DNA of 12,714 bases, taken from assembly GCA_028277515.1 (NCBI GenBank), contig JANQGC010000297.1:1-12714 (forward strand), read 5' to 3'. Below, one piece after another: positions 1 to 6,008 of this stretch; position 1 is the stretch's first letter, and every line of letters starts with the position of its first letter. A program made the translations under genes and the position numbers. The stretch comes from Anaerolineae bacterium. GTDB taxonomy: Bacteria; Chloroflexota; Anaerolineae; Promineifilales; Promineifilaceae. Under the pieces are notes generated by a model, which did no database searches, was not told the origin of the DNA, and saw nothing but the letters and a program-made list of their open reading frames with translations.

Positions 1-14
1 CATTGGGTTCTCCT
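1..14 (-). promoter_or_regulatory. Shine-Dalgarno and ATG start codon of a leftward gene running off the window
   Basis: On the minus strand the edge reads AGGAGA, five bases (ACCCA), then ATG at positions 3-1. This is a strong ribosome binding site at normal spacing, so a divergent gene very probably starts here, but only its first codon is visible. The initiation region is almost the same as that of the precursor at 333 (AGGAGA-TCCCCA-ATG). That hints, without proof, at a related leader-peptide gene or at shared regulation. Confidence 0.5.
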
Positions 15-36
15 GTAACGGATTGGTCTCTATTAC

Positions 37-65
37 AGTAAACTCTTTCTGGTCGACTATGCCAA
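37..65 (-). promoter_or_regulatory. Candidate promoter for the leftward gene
   Basis: The minus strand has TTGGCA (positions 65-60, 5 of 6 to the -35 consensus), a 17-base spacer, and TTTACT (42-37, 4 of 6 to the -10 consensus). Initiation near position 30 would leave a leader of about 27 bases before the ATG at 3. The call rests on consensus matching only, and chance matches are common in AT-rich DNA. Confidence 0.3.
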
Positions 66-128
66 CTCTCTTTCAAAATCTATGCACACCCCTCAATTAC
101 CTGTATTCCCATTTAAATATTGACCAAA

Positions 129-139
129 GTGACTGTCAC
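129..139. promoter_or_regulatory. Palindrome GTGAC-T-GTCAC, possible operator
   Basis: This is a perfect inverted repeat with 5-bp arms around one central base. It begins three bases after a TTGACC hexamer (120-125) and one base before a second palindrome (141-156). Its place in a divergent control region fits a binding site for a dimeric regulator. No regulator gene is visible, so the partner is unknown. Confidence 0.35.
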
Positions 140-140
140 A

Positions 141-156
141 TTATCTAAATAGATAA
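141..156. promoter_or_regulatory. Palindrome TTATCTA-AA-TAGATAA, possible operator
   Basis: This is a perfect inverted repeat with 7-bp arms and a 2-bp centre, typical in size of operators bound by dimeric helix-turn-helix repressors. It lies one base beyond the 129-139 palindrome, and both sit midway between the two divergent starts. AT-rich palindromes of this length can arise by chance, but two perfect ones side by side in an intergenic region are suggestive. Confidence 0.4.
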
Positions 157-271
157 CAAACAAACCAGTAAAGTTCATCGCTTCATTAACATTATCATGA
201 CAAACGAAAATCATGTTGTAGAATCATACGAGTGTTTTGAGGTTTGATCACAAGAGATTTCAGGTCATCTC

Positions 272-277
272 TATAAT
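272..277 (+). promoter_or_regulatory. Consensus -10 box (TATAAT) upstream of the precursor gene
   Basis: TATAAT matches the -10 consensus exactly. Initiation about seven bases downstream would give a leader of roughly 50 bases before the ATG at 333. No good -35 hexamer is found at 16-18 bases, so activity may need an activator or an alternative sigma factor. This is the most likely start of the RiPP operon transcript. Confidence 0.4.
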
Positions 278-320
278 CAAGACTCATTGCAATGGCAGCT
301 TTATTATTTTTTCAGCAACA

Positions 321-326
321 AGGAGA
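321..326 (+). promoter_or_regulatory. Ribosome binding site of the precursor gene (AGGAGA)
   Basis: AGGAGA lies six bases before the ATG at 333 and is the strongest Shine-Dalgarno seen for any complete gene of the cluster. It decides the start: the frame is open further upstream, to a TTG at 237, but nothing supports initiation there and the Nif11-type leader begins at the 333 ATG. lanM and the P450 have no clear Shine-Dalgarno, which fits a precursor made in excess of its enzymes. Confidence 0.75.
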
Positions 327-332
327 TCCCCA

Positions 333-587
333 ATGAGTAAGGAACAAGCTGTAGCATTTGGAAAAAAAGTGAATGGAGATGCAGCGTTAAGGGCAGAGGT
401 CAGAGAGCTAGGGCGGGATGTTGATGGTATCGTTGATTTGGGCGCGCGCGAAGGATTTACCTTCACGAAAGAGGAACTGCATGCCGCAGTCAAAGATAGA
501 ATGGCCAGAGAAGGGGAAGAGTTAAATGAAGCCGATTTGGAAAATGTGGCTGGAGGTACAGTTTACCATACATTGACATCCTGCTAA
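333..587 (+). CDS. Nif11-type leader RiPP precursor (class II lanthipeptide precursor)
   Basis: This 84-residue peptide is the probable substrate of the cluster. Residues 1-75 look like a Nif11-like leader: MSKEQAVAFGKKV at the start, GFTFTKEEL in the middle (about 41-49), and an acidic end ELNEADLENVAGG with Gly74-Gly75, the double-glycine site cut by C39 peptidase transporters. The predicted core is only nine residues, TVYHTLTSC: three Thr, one Ser and a C-terminal Cys. It can form a single lanthionine or methyllanthionine ring, and the remaining Thr/Ser may become dehydro residues. The gene lies 12 bases before lanM. The start at 333 is set by AGGAGA; an upstream TTG extension is judged spurious. 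The family call is firm, but the actual modifications are inferred from neighbouring enzymes. Confidence 0.9.
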   Translation: MSKEQAVAFGKKVNGDAALRAEVRELGRDVDGIVDLGAREGFTFTKEELHAAVKDRMAREGEELNEADLENVAGGTVYHTLTSC

Positions 588-599
588 GTCACTTCATTT

Positions 600-3500
600 A
601 TGAGCAATCACAATCAAGAGCTGGCGTGTATCGTAACCCGCGCCAGCTCTTTTTTGGAGCGGCTAAACAACGGCTCCCTGGTCGATCCACTCTTGCAAGA
701 TTCCCGTTCCGATCAATCTACAATAGATAAACGGCTCGAAAATTGGGCAATGGCTGTGTCCAAGGGAGATATGTCTGGCTTGCAGAGACGCTTGAATGTC
801 GATCACCTGGATCTGCAATCCGTTAGGCCAATCCTGGGGTCGTTTCAGTTGAAAGAGGGGGCAACCCTTCCGGCGTGGACGAACATATTGCGGGCTTTTG
901 TGGAGCAAACACAGCTTTGGCCCTTGGCTTACCTGGATCAGGATCTACTGGCAAGGGATCGCTGCCTTGATCCGGACAATCCGCAGGATTTTGAAGATAT
1001 TTTACTACCTATGGTGCTGGTGGGTCGTCGCTTGCTGGAACAGAAAATTGGCACGTTAACCCAGTTTGTTCTTCTTAGCGACCAGGCTTTTGGTGGGTTG
1101 GAACGTTATTTGCTGCGGCGGTTGGCACAAATCAGTGCGCCAACGCTGCTGCATGCGTTTTGGCAGCAGCGGCTTAAAGCCCAACCGATGCTGGCTTTTC
1201 TTGAGCCAGATGACGATGAAAGGGCAGGCGAACGGCCGTTTTATATCCAATTTGTCAAGGAGATGCTGCAACCGGACAAGTTGTGGGCGTTTTTTAAAGA
1301 GTACAGCGTTCTCGCGCGCTTGCTGGCGGAGACGGTAGAGGATTGGGTAACAATCTCCGCTGAGTTTATTGTCCGGTTTCAGGAAGATTGGCCGCTCATC
1401 ACCGAGCGGATAATTGGAGAAGATGCGTTAATCAGCCGTTCGCAGTCTATTCCGCAAATTGAAAAAATCGAGACCGGCCTGTCTGATCCTCATCATCGTG
1501 GCCGTACTGTCATCAAGCTGACTTTAGCTCAGGGGAATGCGGTCATTTATAAACCGCGCGGGCTGGGATTGGATCAGGCCTTCCAATCATTGATCGCCTG
1601 GATAAACGACAATGGTGATTTAAACACTTTAAAAACGATCCCGGTCCTGGATCGAGGGACCCATGGCTGGACCGCTTTTGTCCCCCAACGGCCATGCACG
1701 ACAGCAGAGGAAGGGGAACGATTTTATCGGCGCTGTGGGATGTTGGTGGCCTTGATGTTCGTCGTCAACGGGCGTGATTTTCATTTTGAGAATATCATCG
1801 CCGATGGCGAACATCCGATTCCTGTTGACTTAGAAATGCTGCTTTACCCGTCGCTGAGCGATGAATTAGTACGAGCCGGAGACCCGGTTGCCTGGCAGTT
1901 CAAACAGCAAACCGCCGAATCTTCCGTGCTGAACAGCGGTATTTTGCCCTTCGCTGAAAGGCTAAGTGGGGAGCTGATCGATGGTAGTTTTTTAGGGGCA
2001 ATGGCCGGCGGCAAGTTTCCTGTTCCTCGCCAACGTATTGCCCATGTTAACAGCGACCATATGCGTTGGGAAAAAAATGATAGGAGCCGGCAGGCGATTG
2101 ATCTTAGCTTTGATATAAATTCAGGCCGCCCACAAAATTTTCTTGGCGAAATCGAAGCAGGATTCCAGGCAATGGCCGGCTTTTTGCTGGCGGAAAAGGA
2201 TACACTTCTTGCTGAAAAGAGTCCTTTGCACGCCTTTAAGGGTTTGTCCAGCCGCTTTGTTTTTCGCCCTACGCGAGTTTATTATCATATTTTGTCCTCA
2301 AGCTTACGTCCAGAGTACATGAGGGAAGGGATCGAGCGGCATATCCAATTGGAACATTTAAGCCGCCTTTATGGTGGAAAGGAGGGTTCCACGCCCCATT
2401 TTTGGCCGTTGATCGCGGATGAAATTGCAGCTTTGCAGCGGGGTGACATTCCTATTTTTCAATTTTTCACTGACGGCCGTGACCTGCTGACCGAGAACGA
2501 TTCGCCCATTCCGGACTGTTTTGGGCGCTCAGGTTATGAGCAAATGATGGATAATGTGGCTAATTTGTGCGCCGCAAACATACGAAAGCAGGCCGCTTAT
2601 CTGCGTCTTGCCCTACACAGCCTGAACATTCCGCTGGCAGCGCAGCAAGTGCAGCACACGATTCCGGCGAGCATCAGGTCAAACCCCTCCTGGCCTGTTT
2701 TAGATGAAGCCGGTTTTTTGGTCGAGGCGGAGCGTATTGCCTCGCAGATCGTGGGCATGGCTCTGACCAATGAAACGGCGGCGCGGTGGGTCGTTATCGA
2801 TTACAGTATGCCGGACGGCCGCGCCCATCCAACCCTGGCCGGCTATGATTTGTACAATGGACAGGTGGGCATCGCCACTTTTTTAAGCGGCATGTGGCAT
2901 AAGAGTAAAAAAGCGAAATATAAAACCCTGGCTTATGCCGCCCTCCATGATTTGCTGCGACAACTAGACCAGGGGCCTGATGAAACATTGCAGAGGTCCA
3001 GACTTGGTGGAGGGGCGGGCCTGGGATCGCTTGTATATGGCCTCACCCGCTGCGCGCAATTTTTAGAGGATGTGGCCTTGTTAGAGGCGGCCGAAAATGC
3101 GGCAGCTTTGATCACACCTGGGTTGATCGCAAGAGACCCGATCTTAGATGTGATTGGCGGCAGCGCCGGCGCGCTGCTGGGGTTGCTGGCCTTATACCGC
3201 AGCACGGGAGCGCAGCCCCTTCTTGATACGGCCTTAACTTGTGCCGATCATTTGCTTGCCGAACAAGGTGACAGCGGAGGATGGAAAACTTATGAGGGGA
3301 AACAGTTAACAGGGTTTGCTCATGGCGCGGGGGGAATTGCCCACGCATTGCTGCGTCTGGGCAAGGTGAGCGGCCGGGAAGATTTGATACAAGCTGCTCA
3401 GCGAGGATTTGCTTTTGAGCATCAATGTTATGATCCGACGGTCGAGCAGTGGCCCGACCGCCGCTATGAGGATCGCGTCAAATGCTCCTGGTGTCATGGC

Positions 3501-3881
3501 GCGCCGGGGATCGCTTTATCCCGGTTAGCAGCGGAGGGACAAACAGTTGATTTGGAAAATGGGCTGCGGGCGACTTACCAGGCGGTGATTGGGGCTGATC
3601 TGGACGAACCGGCCGATCCCTGCTGCGGTCACTGGGGTCGGGTAGAGATCCTGTATGATGGCGGGATGAAGACAGGGAATGAAGCTTATACCCACGCTGC
3701 CCTCGCCCTGGCTTCGCGATTGGTGGCGGATGCTCGCCAACAAGAGGGCTATCATTTGCTGCCGGGCCTGCCGCGCAATGTCATTTTGCCCGGTTTCTTT
3801 AAAGGATTGGCGGGAATCGGGTATAGTTGTTTACGGTTAGCAAATCATGGTCGGCTGCCGTCTGTGTTGATGATGGCGTGA
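600..3881 (+). CDS. lanM: Class II lanthipeptide synthetase LanM, CCG type
   Basis: This bifunctional cytoplasmic enzyme (1093 residues, usual length for LanM) phosphorylates and eliminates Ser/Thr of the precursor core, then adds Cys to the dehydro residues. The N-terminal dehydratase shows Lys318 in VIYKPRG, Asp393/His395/Asn398 in GRDFHFEN and Asp410/Glu412 in PVDLE. This is the spacing I recall for the kinase-like active site of CylM. The C-terminal LanC-like cyclase starts around residue 740 and has His908 in AHGAGG, Cys965 in SWCHGAPG and Cys1008-Cys1009 in PCCGHWG. The CCG motif replaces the Cys-His pair of ordinary LanC/LanM proteins and gives a predicted three-Cys zinc site, as in ProcM. 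The ATG at 600 lacks a clear Shine-Dalgarno, but residues 7-22 (ELACIVTRASSFLERL) look like a normal LanM N-terminus. A terminator-like hairpin lies within codons 6-19. Translation may be coupled to the precursor stop at 587. Confidence 0.95.
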   Translation: MSNHNQELACIVTRASSFLERLNNGSLVDPLLQDSRSDQSTIDKRLENWAMAVSKGDMSGLQRRLNVDHLDLQSVRPILGSFQLKEGATLPAWTNILRAFVEQTQLWPLAYLDQDLLARDRCLDPDNPQDFEDILLPMVLVGRRLLEQKIGTLTQFVLLSDQAFGGLERYLLRRLAQISAPTLLHAFWQQRLKAQPMLAFLEPDDDERAGERPFYIQFVKEMLQPDKLWAFFKEYSVLARLLAETVEDWVTISAEFIVRFQEDWPLITERIIGEDALISRSQSIPQIEKIETGLSDPHHRGRTVIKLTLAQGNAVIYKPRGLGLDQAFQSLIAWINDNGDLNTLKTIPVLDRGTHGWTAFVPQRPCTTAEEGERFYRRCGMLVALMFVVNGRDFHFENIIADGEHPIPVDLEMLLYPSLSDELVRAGDPVAWQFKQQTAESSVLNSGILPFAERLSGELIDGSFLGAMAGGKFPVPRQRIAHVNSDHMRWEKNDRSRQAIDLSFDINSGRPQNFLGEIEAGFQAMAGFLLAEKDTLLAEKSPLHAFKGLSSRFVFRPTRVYYHILSSSLRPEYMREGIERHIQLEHLSRLYGGKEGSTPHFWPLIADEIAALQRGDIPIFQFFTDGRDLLTENDSPIPDCFGRSGYEQMMDNVANLCAANIRKQAAYLRLALHSLNIPLAAQQVQHTIPASIRSNPSWPVLDEAGFLVEAERIASQIVGMALTNETAARWVVIDYSMPDGRAHPTLAGYDLYNGQVGIATFLSGMWHKSKKAKYKTLAYAALHDLLRQLDQGPDETLQRSRLGGGAGLGSLVYGLTRCAQFLEDVALLEAAENAAALITPGLIARDPILDVIGGSAGALLGLLALYRSTGAQPLLDTALTCADHLLAEQGDSGGWKTYEGKQLTGFAHGAGGIAHALLRLGKVSGREDLIQAAQRGFAFEHQCYDPTVEQWPDRRYEDRVKCSWCHGAPGIALSRLAAEGQTVDLENGLRATYQAVIGADLDEPADPCCGHWGRVEILYDGGMKTGNEAYTHAALALASRLVADARQQEGYHLLPGLPRNVILPGFFKGLAGIGYSCLRLANHGRLPSVLMMA
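616..655 (+). terminator. Intrinsic-terminator-like attenuator inside the lanM 5' coding end
   Basis: AAGAGCTGGCG (616-626) and CGCCAGCTCTT (641-651) form a perfect 11-bp stem with a 14-base loop, followed by an uninterrupted T-run to 655. This is a textbook rho-independent shape, 29 bases after the precursor stop codon. Partial read-through terminators between a RiPP precursor and its enzymes are common and keep the precursor in excess. Here the structure overlaps lanM codons 6-19, so a ribosome moving along the start of lanM would disrupt it. Termination activity itself is inferred. Confidence 0.65.
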
Positions 3882-3886
3882 ATGAA

Positions 3887-3917
3887 GATTGGTCCAATTT
3901 TTCAAATTGGACCAATC
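3887..3917 (+). repeat. Perfect 14-bp inverted repeat between lanM and the P450 gene
   Basis: GATTGGTCCAATTT (3887-3900), a TTC loop (3901-3903) and AAATTGGACCAATC (3904-3917) pair perfectly over 14 bp. No T-run follows, so it is not a normal terminator. Each arm also holds a small dyad, ATTGG-N-CCAAT. It lies between the lanM stop (3881) and the preferred P450 ATG (3931). In the mRNA it could protect or separate transcript segments, or modulate P450 translation; as DNA it could be a protein binding site. Confidence 0.7.
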
Positions 3918-3930
3918 CAGCATAAACGAT

Positions 3931-5172
3931 ATGAAACGAAAATACGATCTCTTTTCGGCCGAAATTGGGTCACAGGCTTACGATACTTACGCTCAAATGC
4001 GCCGGGAGGATCCTGTTTACACATTTGGCAGGGTTCCTCAAAGCGATCCAATCTTGCGCTGGTTGGGTGTTGATGGGTACCGGATCTACTTTGTCACCTG
4101 CTATGAGGATGTGGAGCGGGTACTGCGTGACGGCCGTACCTTTGTCAATGATCCGAAACTGGTTTCTAAAGAGGTGGCTGATGATTTTAGGTTGCAAGAT
4201 CCCTTCATACAGGCGATTTCTACCACTCATTTATTGAGTTCAGCCGGGAAGGACCACCAGCGTTTGCGTTCGCTGGTCAATAAAGCCTTCACGCCCAAGG
4301 TTGTTAAAAAAATTGAACCGCGGATTGAAGAAATCGCTGAGCAAATTCTCAACGAAGTGACGCCATACAAAAGAATGGACCTGGTTGCGGATTATGCCTT
4401 TCCAATCTCAATTACTGTGATCGCTGAGCTTTTAGGCGTGCCGTTGGATCGCCGGGAAGATTTTCATCGCTGGTCTAAGGCTATTTTCATTCCCATATCA
4501 ACTGAAATTGATATAAAGTCTTTAATAGTTGAGTGTGATGATTATATACGGCAGTTGATCATGCAGCGTCGCCGGCATCCGGCAGATGATTTCTTATCCC
4601 ATCTCACACAGGTTGAAGCGGAAGGGGATCGCTTGAATTTGCGTGAATTGATGAGCATGGTGATTCTGCTGCTCATAGCCGGCCATGAGACGACGATGTC
4701 CTTGATTGCCGGAGGGACCTTGCATTTACTGCTTCATCCGTCTTTATGGCGAAGGCTTTATGATGATCCCACGCTGATACCGCAGGCGGTTGAAGAACTG
4801 CTGCGTTATGATTCCCCGGTGACCCGCGCGGTACCGCGCTGGGTAACGCGCGATGTTGAACTGGCCGGCCAGCGGCTGCACCGAGGCGACCAGGTGATTG
4901 CCGTCATCGGATCAGCCAACCGGGACGAGAATCAATTTTTATGTCCGATGAGCCTGGATATAGAACGCAAGCCCAATCCCCACCTGGCTTTTGGCAAAGG
5001 AGCCCATTACTGTTTGGGCGCACCCCTGGCGCGCAGGGAAGCAAGTATCGCGTTGCAACGGCTAATTGAACGCTTTCCAAATCTGCAATTAGAAATCAGT
5101 CCAGGTGACATTTCCTGGCGTCAAACACCGATATTGCATAGCCTGGAACGGCTGCCGGTGTGTTGGGATTAG
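3931..5172 (+). CDS. Cytochrome P450, RiPP-tailoring monooxygenase
   Basis: This is a soluble bacterial class I P450 of 413 residues, the usual length. It shows the I-helix oxygen-binding motif AGHETT (250-255), the K-helix ExxR pair Glu289/Arg292, and the heme-binding loop FGKGAHYCLG with the thiolate ligand Cys361. The N-terminus KRKYDLFSAEIGSQAYDTY resembles the common start of CYP107-like proteins, which favours the ATG at 3931 over an in-frame TTG at 3889 lying inside the hairpin. Neither start has a clear Shine-Dalgarno. The HlyD-like gene follows by two bases, so it is part of the operon. The likely substrate is the lanthipeptide: hydroxylation, desaturation or an aromatic cross-link, since the core contains adjacent Tyr and His. 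No ferredoxin or reductase is in the window. Family certain; reaction unknown. Confidence 0.92.
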   Translation: MKRKYDLFSAEIGSQAYDTYAQMRREDPVYTFGRVPQSDPILRWLGVDGYRIYFVTCYEDVERVLRDGRTFVNDPKLVSKEVADDFRLQDPFIQAISTTHLLSSAGKDHQRLRSLVNKAFTPKVVKKIEPRIEEIAEQILNEVTPYKRMDLVADYAFPISITVIAELLGVPLDRREDFHRWSKAIFIPISTEIDIKSLIVECDDYIRQLIMQRRRHPADDFLSHLTQVEAEGDRLNLRELMSMVILLLIAGHETTMSLIAGGTLHLLLHPSLWRRLYDDPTLIPQAVEELLRYDSPVTRAVPRWVTRDVELAGQRLHRGDQVIAVIGSANRDENQFLCPMSLDIERKPNPHLAFGKGAHYCLGAPLARREASIALQRLIERFPNLQLEISPGDISWRQTPILHSLERLPVCWD

Positions 5173-5174
5173 AA

Positions 5175-6008
5175 ATGAGTTCAATTTTTCGCAAAGACGC
5201 CCTGGAACGGCTGACCTCACCGGAGCAGCTCGATAAACGAATCACGATCATTGGCCGGGGCAGCATATTAGCTCTCCTGGCCTTCCTTTTTTTGATAGCC
5301 TCAGCCCTGGTTTGGGGGTTTTTGGGCACGGCCGTGACGACGGTGAATGGTCCGGGTATATTGACTCAGGACAAAGAGGGCGTCAAGGTGATCGCCGCAC
5401 CGCAGGGGGGTATTGTGCAGGAGATATTACTGCGCGCCGGAGATGAGGTGGCGGCCGGCGATACGGTGTTGCGGTTCAATCAGGATGGCCAGGAGCATGA
5501 CCTAGTCTCATTTGTCGATGGGCATATTCTCGAACTGCGGGTCACTGAAGGTGAGTTTGTTCAGCCGGGCAGAACGGTGGGCACGGTCACCAGTCAGGGT
5601 GATGATTTTGTGGTCCTGGCATTTTTAACGGCCGCTGAAGGCAAACGGGTAACGGAAGGGATGGAAGTCGCCGTCGTGCCGTTAACGGTGAACCAGGAGG
5701 AGTATGGCAGCATGCCGGGTACGGTTTTAAGCGTCTCCGAGCGTCCGGTTTCCTCGGCCGAGCCGCAGGCGTTGCTGCAAGATGAGCAGCTTGTGGAATT
5801 GTTGACCCATGGGCAGCCGCCTATACTGGTGGTGGTTGATGTTGAGGAAGATGGGAGCAATCCTAGCGGCTTTCGTTGGAATACAGGGGATGGGCCGCCT
5901 TTTTCAATCACTTCGGGAACGTTGGCTTCGGTTGATGTCACGGTGCAGGAGGAACGGCCGATCGCCTACATATTGCCCCAGATTGAACAGCTTCTAGGTT
6001 CCCCATGA
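5175..6008 (+). CDS. NHLM-type secretion protein, HlyD-like membrane-fusion subunit (short form)
   Basis: This 277-residue protein is the adaptor of the peptide exporter. Residues 5-20 (FRKDALERLTSPEQLD) are the signature start of NHLM bacteriocin-system secretion proteins. One membrane segment spans about 31-51. Two half-lipoyl motifs follow, GGIVQEILLRAGDEVAAGD (78-96) and DGHILELRVTEGEFVQPG (115-132), then a beta-rich C-terminal part. Only about 15 residues separate the two halves, where HlyD relatives normally carry a long alpha-helical hairpin; the protein is accordingly shorter than the roughly 400 residues I recall for the family. The ATG at 5175 lies two bases after the P450 stop, and the upstream in-frame GTG at 5160 would overlap the P450. 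The stop overlaps the next start as ATGA, implying translational coupling. Confidence 0.88.
   Translation: MSSIFRKDALERLTSPEQLDKRITIIGRGSILALLAFLFLIASALVWGFLGTAVTTVNGPGILTQDKEGVKVIAAPQGGIVQEILLRAGDEVAAGDTVLRFNQDGQEHDLVSFVDGHILELRVTEGEFVQPGRTVGTVTSQGDDFVVLAFLTAAEGKRVTEGMEVAVVPLTVNQEEYGSMPGTVLSVSERPVSSAEPQALLQDEQLVELLTHGQPPILVVVDVEEDGSNPSGFRWNTGDGPPFSITSGTLASVDVTVQEERPIAYILPQIEQLLGSP

Larger units (their letters stand above)
15..332. other. AT-rich divergent intergenic region
   Basis: No convincing coding sequence is seen on either strand between the leftward start at 3 and the precursor at 333. The stretch is clearly more AT-rich than the genes to its right. It contains the candidate leftward promoter, two adjacent palindromes (129-156), repeated TCAT motifs (195, 211, 224), a consensus -10 box (272-277) and the precursor ribosome binding site (321-326). 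It is best read as the shared control region of two divergent transcription units. Confidence 0.6.

Noticed and set aside
120..148. Promoter with TTGACC (120-125) and ATCTAA (143-148)
   Set aside because: The -35 hexamer is good and the spacing is 17, but the -10 hexamer is poor and lies in the palindrome, and it would leave a leader of about 180 bases. TATAAT at 272 is the better candidate, so this is noted only as a possible second promoter.
237..332. TTG-initiated N-terminal extension of the precursor by 32 residues
   Set aside because: The extension has no ribosome binding site, runs through the likely promoter region and does not resemble a Nif11 leader. The ATG at 333 has AGGAGA at good spacing and a typical leader start.
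3889..3930. TTG start for the P450, 14 codons upstream
   Set aside because: It falls inside the perfect hairpin, has only a weak upstream purine stretch, and adds residues not usual in bacterial P450s. The ATG at 3931 gives a typical N-terminus, although neither start has a clear Shine-Dalgarno.
3882..4073. 63-codon ORF beginning ATGAAGATTGG just after the lanM stop
   Set aside because: It overlaps the P450 in another frame, most of its start is the hairpin, and the P450 motifs show which frame is coding.
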